The notes: generated from the sequence alone by a model not told the origin. DNA of 29,764 bases from Bacteroidetes bacterium UBA7688 (GCA_002482815.1 DLGS01000420.1:1-29764); one strand, 5' to 3'; shown: positions 1 to 8,145, counted from the stretch's first letter. Program-made: numbers and translations.

Positions 1-1
1 T

Positions 2-514
2 GTACGCCTGCGCACCAATCCGGTTTCAAATGCTGTAGTTCTGGCAGGCAAAACAATCACTTACTTAATTATCTGCATGATTCAGTTTTATATGATGATT
101 GCTGTAGCCATTTTCCTGTTTCCTCATCTGGGCCTACCTCCGCTGAATGTTGCCGGAAATCTGACCTTACTTAGCATCGTGGCGCTTTTTGCCGGTTTTG
201 CAGCAATAGGTTTTGGAATCTTATTGGGAACCGTTGCCAAAACACAAGAGCAATCTGCACCTTTCGGAGCCACATCCGTAATTATTTTAGCCGCTCTGGG
301 TGGTGTTTGGGTGCCTGTTTTTGCCATGCCAAAAATTATGCAGTTTTTTGCACGCATATCACCGATGAACTGGGGCCTCAATGGTTTCTACGATGTGTTT
401 TTGCGCAATGCGGGCTTGCTTGATATTTTACCTGAAATTGCTTTGCTATTTTTGTTTTTTGTTATGACCATTTCTATTGCCCTGATGTATGAAAAAAAGA
501 AAAGAACAGTATAG
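2..514 (+). CDS. ABC-2 type transporter permease, C-terminal part (cut by window edge)
   Basis: The reading frame is open from the first bases of the window without a start, so only about the last 170 residues are present. What is visible is a run of hydrophobic segments: one near the ATG at 77, one around the 'LLSIVALFAGFAAIGFGILLG' stretch, one with 'SVIILAALGGVWVPVF', and a final C-terminal helix before the basic end EKKKRTV. A short amphipathic 'PMNWGLNGFYDVFLRN' segment precedes the last helix, which is typical of ABC-2 / DrrB-like permease C-termini. The family forms the membrane part of exporters paired with an ATPase, which would lie to the left. It overlaps the thioesterase by 26 bases, so it belongs to the pigment operon and could export lipid or pigment. 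The substrate is unknown. Confidence 0.8.
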   Translation, partial: VRLRTNPVSNAVVLAGKTITYLIICMIQFYMMIAVAIFLFPHLGLPPLNVAGNLTLLSIVALFAGFAAIGFGILLGTVAKTQEQSAPFGATSVIILAALGGVWVPVFAMPKIMQFFARISPMNWGLNGFYDVFLRNAGLLDILPEIALLFLFFVMTISIALMYEKKKRTV

Positions 515-941
515 AGAAGCAGAAGAATTGACGGTAACGCAGGAAATACGGGTACGCTTCAACGAAACTGACCCTCTGGGCATTGTCTGGCATGGGTATT
601 ACATCACCTACTTTGAAGATGGTCGCGAAGCTTTCGGGCGAAAACATGGCATTTCCTATCTGGACGTTCATAAATTTAATTGCACAACACCAATTGTTCA
701 ATCTTCATGCGAGCACAAATTGCCGCTTCGATACGGCGATGTGGCACGGATAGAAACGACGATTGTTGATTCGCCTGCGGCAAAAATGATTTATCGTTAC
801 AAAATTTTTGATGGCCAAAACAACCTGGTCTGCACCGGCGAAACGGTTCAGGTATTTCTTAATGCAGATGGGGAATTATTGTTGACTAATCCATTGTTTT
901 TCGAAGAATGGAAAAGAAAAGTTGGCCTGGGACAAGGATGA
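489..941 (+). CDS. 4-hydroxybenzoyl-CoA thioesterase-family (hotdog) protein
   Basis: This 150-residue single hotdog domain carries the family signature at residues 23-45, RVRFNETDPLGIVWHGYY followed by ITYFEDGRE. Asp28 sits where 4HBT/YbgC-type enzymes keep the catalytic Asp, and W34-H35 match the usual 'vyHanY' position. The family hydrolyses acyl-CoA or acyl-ACP thioesters in the cytoplasm. In this operon, among ketosynthases and an ACP, the likely role is releasing or editing an aryl or polyene acyl thioester. It starts inside the end of the permease gene (26-base overlap), and its stop overlaps the next gene's ATG as ATGA. The family call is secure; the substrate is inferred from context. 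Confidence 0.88.
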   Translation: MKKRKEQYREAEELTVTQEIRVRFNETDPLGIVWHGYYITYFEDGREAFGRKHGISYLDVHKFNCTTPIVQSSCEHKLPLRYGDVARIETTIVDSPAAKMIYRYKIFDGQNNLVCTGETVQVFLNADGELLLTNPLFFEEWKRKVGLGQG

Positions 942-2080
942 AATTAAAATCTGTTTTTATCAACACTACGAATTGCATCACACCGCTTGGTCTGGATGTT
1001 GAAACCAATATTCGAAATATTTCGAAGGGAATTTCGGGCATTCGACTGCACAAAAATCTTGTGTATGCCGAACAGCCGTTTTATGCCTCTATAATAGAAA
1101 ATAGCCTGATTGAGGAGGCGTTCTCCTCTGTTTCAAGCTCAGAAGAATATACCAGGCTTGAAAAAATGATGATTTTGGCATTGATGCCGGTTATCAAAAA
1201 GATGAATCCCGTTTTTGATGAAAAGACAATCTTAATCGTATCCACCACCAAAGGAAATATTACACAGTTAAGCACTATCAGTGAAACAAGCGCTCAAAGC
1301 GCAGATTTGTCATTGATGGCCCAAAAAATCGCTTCTTTTTTCGGTTTTATCACCGAGCCTGTCATTGTATCTAACGCCTGTGTGTCAGGCATTTTATCAC
1401 TTGCTGTAGCCAAAAGATTAATCCAAAGCGAAGCCTGCAACCAGGCTTTTGTGGTGGCAGGCGACGAGTTCTCAAAATTTGTATTATCGGGTTTCAACTG
1501 CTTTCAGGCAGTGAGCAACGAACCTTGCCAACCATATTCTGTCAACCGGAAGGGAGTAACCCTGGGAGAAGCGGCAGCAGCAGCCTGTGTTTCTGCAAAC
1601 GGGCAAAATGCCCTGGCTGAAATAGTTGGTGATGGAGCCATCAATGATGCCAACCATATTTCCGGCCCATCCCGCACAGGAGAAGGCCTGTTCCGGAGTG
1701 TGGAAAGAGCCATGAAGGAAGCAGAAATAAAGTCTGAGCAGATTGATTATATCAATGCTCACGGAACTGCAACCTCCTTTAATGATGAAATGGAAGCCAT
1801 TGCATTTAACCGTTCCCGACTTGGAAATGTTCCGCTGAACAGCCTTAAAGGGTATTACGGACATACGCTTGGAGCTTCAGGTTTGCTGGAAACGGTTATC
1901 GGGATTGAATCCTTAAACAGTGGTAAATTATATCCTTCCATCGGTTTTGATGAAATGGGACTAAGTCAGGCCTTGAATATTATTACCCAAAATGAAGAAA
2001 AAGAACTGAACTATTTACTGAAAACAGCTTCCGGATTTGGGGGTTGTAATACAGCCGTTTTATTCAAAAAAGCAAAATAA
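938..2080 (+). CDS. beta-ketoacyl-ACP synthase with intact Cys-His-His triad
   Basis: This 380-residue KAS I/II-type condensing enzyme (thiolase fold) performs decarboxylative Claisen condensation on ACP-bound substrates. The nucleophile lies in SNACVSG (Cys148 counting from the ATG at 938), the first His in INAHGTATS (His275), and Lys304/His309 in the LKGYYGHTLGAS stretch. All are canonical. A longer reading from 908 would add ten residues, but the ATG at 938 forms an ATGA overlap with the thioesterase stop and begins directly with the usual first beta strand, so I prefer it. It is shorter than E. coli FabF (about 413 aa). It probably works with the ACP and other ketosynthases downstream in aryl-polyene chain assembly, either as the initiating or an elongating synthase. 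Confidence 0.88.
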   Translation: MKLKSVFINTTNCITPLGLDVETNIRNISKGISGIRLHKNLVYAEQPFYASIIENSLIEEAFSSVSSSEEYTRLEKMMILALMPVIKKMNPVFDEKTILIVSTTKGNITQLSTISETSAQSADLSLMAQKIASFFGFITEPVIVSNACVSGILSLAVAKRLIQSEACNQAFVVAGDEFSKFVLSGFNCFQAVSNEPCQPYSVNRKGVTLGEAAAAACVSANGQNALAEIVGDGAINDANHISGPSRTGEGLFRSVERAMKEAEIKSEQIDYINAHGTATSFNDEMEAIAFNRSRLGNVPLNSLKGYYGHTLGASGLLETVIGIESLNSGKLYPSIGFDEMGLSQALNIITQNEEKELNYLLKTASGFGGCNTAVLFKKAK

Positions 2081-2701
2081 ATGGCGGACAAAAACAGCTT
2101 CATACAATCCTGGTGTACCATTCAAAACAACAAAATTAATTTGAACGGAGAAACTATTTTCGAATCCGAACCGACAATAGGATTTGCTGATTTTGCAAAA
2201 GCTGCCTACCGGAATTTCGGATGGAGTTATCCGAAATTCTTCAAAATGGATAGCCTGAGCAAACTGGCATTCATCGCAGCCGAATTATTGCTGAAAGACG
2301 AAACTACCAATGAAACAGAAACCGATATCGCATTGGTTTTCAGCAATAAAAGTTCCAGCATGGACACCGATGTTACTTTCCAGGAATCCATTGCAACAAA
2401 AGAAAATTACTACCCAAGCCCGGCTGTTTTTGTCTATACATTGCCCAATATTTGTATGGGGGAAATCAGTATCCGCCACAATTTAAAAAGTGAGAATTCT
2501 TTCTTTATATTTGAAAAATTCAATCCGGGCTTTTTAAGCAACTATACTGACGTACTTTTGTCGACCAACAGAGCAGAAAAAGTGCTCTGCGCGTGGGTGG
2601 ATTTTTATAAAGAAACTTACCGGGCAAATTTTTATCTGGTGAACTCAACTGAGGGTTTGGAACATAACGAAACAACAATAAAAACATTATTTAATACCTG
2701 A
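2081..2701 (+). CDS. Half-length, Cys-less ketosynthase-like protein
   Basis: This 206-residue protein resembles only the N-terminal thiolase half of a ketosynthase. Residues 112-134 (SPAVFVYTLPNICMGEIS...) match the 'SPtlF.YtLPNa..GeiaIr' block that precedes the active site in KAS enzymes. Where the nucleophilic Cys should follow, the sequence reads FFIFEKFNPG, putting about Lys146 at that position. The C-terminal half with the two His residues is missing. It therefore cannot be a normal condensing enzyme and may be a scaffold, a chain-length modifier or a partner subunit. The ATG directly follows the stop of the preceding ketosynthase, and the ACP gene begins four bases after its own stop. 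It has no internal frameshift and sits in a conserved operon position, so I read it as a real protein, not a pseudogene. Confidence 0.72.
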   Translation: MADKNSFIQSWCTIQNNKINLNGETIFESEPTIGFADFAKAAYRNFGWSYPKFFKMDSLSKLAFIAAELLLKDETTNETETDIALVFSNKSSSMDTDVTFQESIATKENYYPSPAVFVYTLPNICMGEISIRHNLKSENSFFIFEKFNPGFLSNYTDVLLSTNRAEKVLCAWVDFYKETYRANFYLVNSTEGLEHNETTIKTLFNT

Positions 2702-2705
2702 TTTT

Positions 2706-2963
2706 ATGGAAGCGGTTAAGCAAGAATTAAAAGAAAAAATCATCAGCGTTCTGAACCTGGAAGACGTCAATCCGGAAGACATTAAAGATACCGATCCATT
2801 ATTTGGCGCAGGCTTAGGCCTCGATTCTATTGATGCGCTCGAGCTGATCGTCATGCTGGATAAAGATTATGGCATCAAACTTTTGGACCCGAAAGAAGGA
2901 AAAGCCATTTTTGAATCGATAGAAACGATGGCAAAGTACATATCAGAAAACAGAACAAAATAA
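2706..2963 (+). CDS. Acyl carrier protein
   Basis: This 85-residue acidic helical protein has the phosphopantetheine attachment motif GLDSIDALEL, with Ser41 as the attachment site. It would carry the growing polyene chain on a 4'-phosphopantetheine arm in the cytoplasm and present it to the ketosynthases on either side and to the dehydratase downstream. Its length and helix pattern are normal for type II ACPs. Aryl-polyene systems typically use two ACPs; only this one is in the window, so a second may lie to the left. The gene is four bases from its neighbours on both sides. Confidence 0.93.
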   Translation: MEAVKQELKEKIISVLNLEDVNPEDIKDTDPLFGAGLGLDSIDALELIVMLDKDYGIKLLDPKEGKAIFESIETMAKYISENRTK

Positions 2964-2967
2964 TCAA

Positions 2968-4167
2968 ATGAATCAAGGAGTTGCCATCACCGGAATGGGA
3001 ATTATTTCCGCTATCGGTAACACTGTGGAAGAGAATTTTACCGCGCTGACAAATAATAAGGTTGGCATTTCTACTATTGATAATATTGTCACCATTCATA
3101 GTGATAGCATCAAAGTGGGAGAAATCAAAAAAACCAATGAAGCCTTGGTGGCCGAGCTGGGGCTTCCTGCCGACAATAATTTTTCGAGAACCGCGATGCT
3201 GGGAGCAATTGCGGCGAAGCAAGCTGTAAAGAATGCCGGCATTACAGATATTAATGAATATAAAACCGGACTCATTTCCTCCACCAGCGTAGGCGGAATG
3301 GACATGACCGAACGATATTATTACGAATATTTCAAGAACAGCTCCATCCTTAAATATGTGGAAAGCCACGATGGAGGGGACAGTTCTCAAAAAATTGCAG
3401 ATACGCTTGGCATTACCGGAATCGTATCGACCATCAGTACTGCGTGCTCTTCTGCCGCTAATGCCATTATGTTAGGCGCAAGGCTCATTAAGGCCGGAAA
3501 GCTGGACAGAGTAATTGTTGGCGGAACGGATGCTTTGGCAAAATTTACCATCAATGGTTTCAAAACTTTAATGATATTGTCAGATACGGACAACACACCG
3601 TTTGACAATGAGCGTAAAGGCCTTAACCTGGGAGAAGCTGCCGCTTACCTTGTTTTAGAGTCAGACGAGGTGGTGCGAAAAGAAGGAAAGAAGGTGTTGG
3701 CCTACGTTTCCGGATATGGAAATGCAAATGATGCTTATCACCAGACTGCTTCTTCAGAGAATGGTGACGGTGCATTTCTTGCCATGCAAAAAGCAATGAA
3801 AGTTGCCGGTCTTGGTGTGGATGACATAGATTATATCAATGCTCACGGCACTGCTACACCTAACAATGACTTATCAGAAGGACGGGCAATCATCAGAATG
3901 TTTGGCAATAAGGCACCTGATTTTAGTTCTACCAAACCATTCACCGGCCATACACTTGCCGCAGCCGCAGCGATAGAAGCTGTTTACAGCGTGTTGTCGC
4001 TGCAAAACAATGTCATCTTTCCGAATCTGAATTTTAAAACACCCATGTCAGAATTCGATTTATTACCACAAACAAGCTTAAAACATAAACCTATTCAACA
4101 TGTTTTGTCCAATTCATTCGGGTTTGGCGGAAACTGTTCGACCTTAATATTCTCAAAAAGCGAATGA
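2968..4167 (+). CDS. beta-ketoacyl-ACP synthase (KAS II / FabF-like)
   Basis: This full-length 399-residue condensing enzyme starts with GVAITGMGIISAIGNTVEE, the usual first strand and loop. The active site is intact: Cys160 in STACSSAANA, His293 in INAHGTATPNND, Lys323 and His328 in STKPFTGHTLAAAAA, and a C-terminal SNSFGFGGNCSTL loop. It extends ACP-bound chains with malonyl-ACP. The gene overlaps the following Cys-less ketosynthase by four bases (ATGA). That matches the KS/chain-length-factor pairing of type II polyketide synthases and the ApeO-ApeC pair of aryl-polyene clusters, so it is the best candidate for the catalytic half of a KS-CLF heterodimer. Confidence 0.93.
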   Translation: MNQGVAITGMGIISAIGNTVEENFTALTNNKVGISTIDNIVTIHSDSIKVGEIKKTNEALVAELGLPADNNFSRTAMLGAIAAKQAVKNAGITDINEYKTGLISSTSVGGMDMTERYYYEYFKNSSILKYVESHDGGDSSQKIADTLGITGIVSTISTACSSAANAIMLGARLIKAGKLDRVIVGGTDALAKFTINGFKTLMILSDTDNTPFDNERKGLNLGEAAAYLVLESDEVVRKEGKKVLAYVSGYGNANDAYHQTASSENGDGAFLAMQKAMKVAGLGVDDIDYINAHGTATPNNDLSEGRAIIRMFGNKAPDFSSTKPFTGHTLAAAAAIEAVYSVLSLQNNVIFPNLNFKTPMSEFDLLPQTSLKHKPIQHVLSNSFGFGGNCSTLIFSKSE

Positions 4168-5240
4168 GCAAGTGTTATATAAACGGAACAGGCTGTATTT
4201 CTGCACAAAGAACTTTTGATACTGTTTTCCTGGAAGCGGCTGAAGTAAACAATCAGGAAAATGTGCTGACCATTAAAGATCCTGTTTACAAAAATTACAT
4301 CTCGCCTGGTGCTATCCGCAGAATGGGAAAAGGCGTAAAAGCAGGTATTGTGGCTTCTTCGCAGGCCATGCAGGAAGCAGGACTGGAAAACGTGGATGCC
4401 ATCATCACCGGAACCGGTATGGGCTGTATGGAAGACTCTGAAAAATTTCTGAAAGCCATTATCGACAATAATGAATCTTTCCTCACGCCTACTTCTTTCA
4501 TTCAATCCACCCATAATACAGTAGGGGCACAAATTGCTTTAGGACTGAAATGCACAGGTTACAATTTCACTTATGTGCAAAATGCAGTTTCTTTTGAATC
4601 CTCGCTGCTGGACGCAAGCCTGCAATTCGCATCGGATGAAATTGAGAATGTATTAGTGGGAGGAATTGATGAAACAGTAGAATATACTATGTCGCTTTTC
4701 AAGCTGGCCGGATATATAAAAACGGAATCAGAAAAACCTTATCAAATATTCCCTGCAAAAAGCAAAGGGGTTGTTTATGGAGAAGGGGCAACTTTTTTCC
4801 TGCTGGAAAACAAAATAACGAGCTCAACTTATGCCGAACTCGCCGGCGTGGAAATCATCAATAAATTACCCATTGAAGAAGCTGAACAAAAACTGAATCA
4901 GTTTCTTGCAGAAAACAATTGCAGGATATCAGACCTCGACGCTGTAGTGTTGGGTTACAACGGGGATATTGATGATGAAATTTATTTTAAAAATCTTGCT
5001 GAAAATTGCCTGAAAAACATAACGCAGCTTTATTACAAACATTTGAGCGGAGCCTATCACACAGCTTCGGCGTTTGGTCTGTGGATTGGTGCCAAAATAA
5101 TTCACACACAGGAAATTCCTGCAATTGTCAGAGCCAATGCAATAGCAAAAGACCAATACAACACCATCCTTTTATATAACCATCATAAAGGACGGGACCA
5201 TAGTTTTACCTTACTGAAGAGATGTCAAAGCACAACATAG
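4164..5240 (+). CDS. Chain-length-factor-like ketosynthase without nucleophilic Cys
   Basis: This 358-residue thiolase-fold protein is related to the preceding KAS but has lost the nucleophile. The elbow reads TYVQNAVSFESS, placing about Val142 where STACSS has Cys. Other parts of the fold are preserved: VLVGGIDE after the elbow, and KHLSGAYHTASAFG at the position of the usual K...GHT motif. The His of NAHGT is replaced by VVLGYNGD. Such Cys-less partners act as chain length factors in type II PKSs, and ApeC plays this role in aryl-polyene synthesis. The four-base overlap with the upstream catalytic KAS suggests coupled translation and a heterodimer. A fully inactive scaffold is the alternative. 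Confidence 0.85.
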   Translation: MSKCYINGTGCISAQRTFDTVFLEAAEVNNQENVLTIKDPVYKNYISPGAIRRMGKGVKAGIVASSQAMQEAGLENVDAIITGTGMGCMEDSEKFLKAIIDNNESFLTPTSFIQSTHNTVGAQIALGLKCTGYNFTYVQNAVSFESSLLDASLQFASDEIENVLVGGIDETVEYTMSLFKLAGYIKTESEKPYQIFPAKSKGVVYGEGATFFLLENKITSSTYAELAGVEIINKLPIEEAEQKLNQFLAENNCRISDLDAVVLGYNGDIDDEIYFKNLAENCLKNITQLYYKHLSGAYHTASAFGLWIGAKIIHTQEIPAIVRANAIAKDQYNTILLYNHHKGRDHSFTLLKRCQSTT

Positions 5241-5998
5241 TATCCATTTTTTTTCTGACGATTTTAGTACTGCTGGCTCTTACGAGCCTTTTTGCAGCTA
5301 TAAGCGTTTGGGTATTTGTGGCACTTTGTCTGGTATGGTTTCATATTGCATTTATCGGATCCTCTGCCATCAGCTTAAATTATCATGTAAAAGCCTATTG
5401 TGGAAACGATGCTGAAACTAAGAAAATCATCTCCATAACATTCGACGACGGACCAAACGCATTTACGGAACCTGTTTTAGATGTTTTAAAAGATTTCCAG
5501 GCTCCGGCAGCCTTTTTTTGTATCGGCAGGCACATTGAACAAAAGCCTGCATTATTCAAAAGAATGGTTGACGAAGGACATATTGTAGGCAACCATTCTT
5601 ACAGCCATTCGCCCATGTTCGATTTTTTCCGGCAGGCCAGAGTAAAAGAGGAAATTGAATTAACAGACCGGATGATAAAGACAATCACCGGAAAAAGAGT
5701 CAGGCTGTTTAGACCACCCTACGGGGTCACCACCCCTTCTATCCGCAGAGCGTTGGCTGAAACAATGCACCATGTAGTCGGCTGGAATATCAGATCTTAT
5801 GATACTGTTATCAAAAATGAAGAAAAATTATTGAACAGAATCAAGGCAAGAATCAGGCCAGGTGGCATTATACTCCTCCACGACTCATCGGAACGGACCG
5901 TCAGGGTTTTGAAGCAATTATTGCTATTTTTGCAGGAGCAAGACTATACCGTTGTTTCGCTGGAGCAACTCCTAAATATCAGAGCTTATGAAGATTAG
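5222..5998 (+). CDS. Membrane-anchored polysaccharide deacetylase (NodB / CE4) family
   Basis: Residues 1-50 hold one or two hydrophobic segments, giving an N-terminal membrane anchor. The CE4 domain follows with all its motifs: TFDDGP at 73-78, HSYSH at 125-129 (metal-binding His125 and His129), RPPYG at 164-168 and LLHD at 218-221. The family removes acetyl groups from N-acetylated sugars such as chitin or peptidoglycan using a divalent metal. Its active site would probably face the periplasm. It overlaps the ketosynthase upstream by 19 bases and the LolA-like gene downstream by 11, so it is clearly cotranscribed with the pigment genes. A role on a glycosylated pigment precursor or on nearby cell wall is possible; no substrate can be read from the sequence. 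Confidence 0.87.
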   Translation: MSKHNIVSIFFLTILVLLALTSLFAAISVWVFVALCLVWFHIAFIGSSAISLNYHVKAYCGNDAETKKIISITFDDGPNAFTEPVLDVLKDFQAPAAFFCIGRHIEQKPALFKRMVDEGHIVGNHSYSHSPMFDFFRQARVKEEIELTDRMIKTITGKRVRLFRPPYGVTTPSIRRALAETMHHVVGWNIRSYDTVIKNEEKLLNRIKARIRPGGIILLHDSSERTVRVLKQLLLFLQEQDYTVVSLEQLLNIRAYED

Positions 5999-6623
5999 AT
6001 TATTATTGATTGGCATCCTGTTTTGTATGCATAGCTGGCCGGCTTTTGCACAGGAGCAGAAGATGACAGCGGCAGAAATGGAATCCTTCAAGCAAAAAGT
6101 AAATGGCGTTTCAAAGAAAATAAGCACTTTAAGTACAGATTTTGTTCAGTTTAAACATTTAGACTTCCTGTCGAAAGACATTGAAAGTTCCGGAAAAATG
6201 TTTTTCAAACAGCCCAATTTATTGAATTGGAAATACACTAAACCGTACAATTACAGCATTATATTCAAAAACAGCAAGATTTATATTAACAACGAAGGGA
6301 ATAAAAGTGCAGTTGATGTTGGCAACAATAAAATGTTTGAAAAAATCAACAAACTGATTGTTGGAAGTGTAAGTGGCGATATGTTTGACGAAAAGGAATT
6401 CACAATATCCTATTTCAAATCAAAAGAAGGTTCAATGACAAGGCTTTTGCCAAAAGATGCGACCCTAAAAAAATATATCAAGCAAATTGAATTGATATTT
6501 GACAATACTGAAAACACAGTAAAACAGGTAAAACTCATTGAATCTTCAAACGATTTCACCAAAATCATCTTCCGGAACAAAATTGTAAATGCAAAAATTG
6601 ACGATGCGGCTTTTAATCATTAG
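5988..6623 (+). CDS. LolA-like outer-membrane lipoprotein carrier
   Basis: This 211-residue exported protein has a clear signal peptide (MKIRLLLIGILFCMHSWPAFA, cleavage after AFA). The mature part contains the LolA-type half-barrel repeats: TLSTDFVQFKHLDFL, then SGKMFFKQPNLLNWKYTKPY, then KIYINNEG. LolA proteins ferry hydrophobic cargo across the periplasm, and LolA-like members are standard components of aryl-polyene and flexirubin clusters, next to MMPL exporters. Here it probably moves the lipidic pigment or its conjugate from the MMPL transporter toward the outer membrane. It overlaps the deacetylase by 11 bases and the next lipoprotein gene by 20. Confidence 0.85.
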   Translation: MKIRLLLIGILFCMHSWPAFAQEQKMTAAEMESFKQKVNGVSKKISTLSTDFVQFKHLDFLSKDIESSGKMFFKQPNLLNWKYTKPYNYSIIFKNSKIYINNEGNKSAVDVGNNKMFEKINKLIVGSVSGDMFDEKEFTISYFKSKEGSMTRLLPKDATLKKYIKQIELIFDNTENTVKQVKLIESSNDFTKIIFRNKIVNAKIDDAAFNH

Positions 6624-7224
6624 TTGTTTGCTACTCGTAACATTTGCATCTTGTACATTTCGCACGGTAAAGGGTTTCACCAAAATCTCCTCCGGAAAAA
6701 AGGTTTATAGTTCGCCTTATTTCTCCAGTGCCGTCACAGATTACGTGTATAAAGCAAATATTACTGTTTATGGCAAAAGCCTGAGCGGGCTTTTTATTGC
6801 CAAACAAATTAATGACTCGACCCACCGTGTTGTTTTCACCACGGAATTCGGAAACAGCCTGATGGACCTGGAAATTGGTCCTGAAAGCTTTAAAGTCAAT
6901 TCGATTGTGGAAGATCTGGACAAAAAAATTATTCTTAAAACACTTAAAAATGATTTCAGGTTAATCCTGGCAAACAAACACTTTATCCGGAATGAATATG
7001 AAAACGGGCAGGAAAAAATCTATCAATCAAAAGATGGCAGTCGCTTCAATTTTCTGTTTGCAGATAAAAAAACAGAACAGCTTCACAAAATTGTCCGCGC
7101 ATCCCGATTCAAAGAAAAAGTGATTGTCAACTTTACAAGCACAAACGGACAGCTTGCAGAAACAATCTATGTTAAACACAAGAATATTAAACTGGAAATA
7201 GCATTGAATTATCTGAAAAACTAA
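6604..7224 (+). CDS. Putative outer-membrane lipoprotein of the pigment operon, function unknown
   Basis: From the ATG at 6604 the protein begins MRLLIISCLLLVTFASC, a short lipoprotein signal peptide with Cys17 as the likely lipidated residue. An ATG five codons upstream (6589) would spoil the signal's basic start, so I chose 6604. The mature protein of about 190 residues is rich in alternating polar and hydrophobic strands (KANITVYGKSLSGLFIAK, RVVFTTEFGNSLMDLEIG), which suggests a beta-rich fold that might resemble LolB/LolA half-barrels. That likeness is structural guesswork. Its place directly after a LolA-like carrier makes a LolB-like acceptor role in the outer membrane attractive. Confidence 0.7.
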   Translation: MRLLIISCLLLVTFASCTFRTVKGFTKISSGKKVYSSPYFSSAVTDYVYKANITVYGKSLSGLFIAKQINDSTHRVVFTTEFGNSLMDLEIGPESFKVNSIVEDLDKKIILKTLKNDFRLILANKHFIRNEYENGQEKIYQSKDGSRFNFLFADKKTEQLHKIVRASRFKEKVIVNFTSTNGQLAETIYVKHKNIKLEIALNYLKN

Positions 7225-7270
7225 TTTCTTTGCAAAACACAGTTTTCTTATTCTGATTTAAAATTTCAAA

Positions 7271-7645
7271 ATGCTACTTAAAGATTTCTATACCGTAAAG
7301 TCATTGGATAATGAAGAAGGCACCAAATACCTTGCTCATATTTTTATCAATGAAAAGCACGAAATATTTAACGGGCATTTTCCGGGCAACCCGATTATGC
7401 CTGGGGTTTGTATGATGCAAATTATCAAAGAACTTGCAGAGCAGATTAGCGGAAAAAACTTATTGATGGAACGATTGTCGAATGTAAAATTTATGGCTTT
7501 AATCAATCCGGAACAAACACCTGATCTTCGCCTGGAATTAGAAATAACAACCAGCGATGAGCAGCAAATCAAACTGAAAAACACCACCTATTTTAACGAC
7601 ACTGTTGCTCTGAAACTCAGTAGTGTTTATAAAATTGTATCCTGA
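7271..7645 (+). CDS. FabZ-like 3-hydroxyacyl-ACP dehydratase with Glu-to-Gln change
   Basis: This 124-residue hotdog protein carries the FabZ signature FNGHFPGNPIMPGVCMMQ. His36 is the catalytic His. Fourteen residues later, where FabZ has its catalytic Glu, there is Gln50. The rest of the fold is normal in length. In aryl-polyene synthesis two dehydratases (ApeI and ApeP) act as a pair to make the conjugated double bonds, so this protein could be either an altered catalyst or a structural partner for an active subunit encoded elsewhere. It follows a 46-base gap, the largest in the operon, and its stop shares one base with the next start. Confidence 0.85.
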   Translation: MLLKDFYTVKSLDNEEGTKYLAHIFINEKHEIFNGHFPGNPIMPGVCMMQIIKELAEQISGKNLLMERLSNVKFMALINPEQTPDLRLELEITTSDEQQIKLKNTTYFNDTVALKLSSVYKIVS

Positions 7646-8136
7646 TGAAAAGCCTTTTTACCTTCTTATTTCTAATCAGCTTCTTTAGTACACAGGATCT
7701 TCCTGAACTGAGGAAGCATTTTATTCTTGCAGCTCAATCCAAAAACAGTGCGACTGATTTTTATACCAAACTGGCAGGAACAACCAAAGATGGCAACAAG
7801 ACTTTGGTGGCCTATAAAGGAGCATCAAAAGCCTTGATGGGTAAGTTTGCCAACAAGCAAGCTGACAAGAAAAGCTATTTTGTGGAAGGTGTTCAACTGA
7901 TAGAATTTGCTGTAAAAAGTGAACCAAAAAATGCTGAAATCAGGCTAATCCGTTTGAGCATCCAGGAAAACACCCCGAAGGTGGTGAAGTATAAAGGCAA
8001 TATTGCAGAAGATAAGGAATTCCTCCTGCAAAATTACAAAGCGCAAAACACCACTCTTAAAGAGTTTATTAAAAATTATATCGTCCAATCCAAGACTTTC
8101 TCGGAAGCCGAAAAAACAAAACTATTGACCAACTAA
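7645..8136 (+). CDS. Exported helical protein of the pigment operon, function unknown
   Basis: This 163-residue protein has an N-terminal signal sequence (MKSLFTFLFLISFFSTQ) followed by a predicted helical body rich in Lys, Ala and Asn. Segments such as ADKKSYFVEGVQLIEFAVKSEPKNAEIRL look like a TPR-type helical pair, but I cannot count full repeats. The start ATG overlaps the dehydratase stop by one base, so it is translationally tied to the pigment genes. I do not recognise a named family. A periplasmic accessory to export, or an assembly factor, would fit the neighbours; this is inference only. Confidence 0.7.
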   Translation: MKSLFTFLFLISFFSTQDLPELRKHFILAAQSKNSATDFYTKLAGTTKDGNKTLVAYKGASKALMGKFANKQADKKSYFVEGVQLIEFAVKSEPKNAEIRLIRLSIQENTPKVVKYKGNIAEDKEFLLQNYKAQNTTLKEFIKNYIVQSKTFSEAEKTKLLTN

Positions 8137-8145
8137 GCACGGTAC

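Noticed and set aside
908..937. Ten-residue N-terminal extension of the first ketosynthase
   Set aside because: The ATG at 938 overlaps the upstream stop as ATGA and starts at the first beta strand of the family; the extension has no family match.
7225..7270. Internal promoter in the 46-base gap before the dehydratase
   Set aside because: Only TTTCTTTG is present, one base off the -7 consensus, with no -33 element; not enough to claim.
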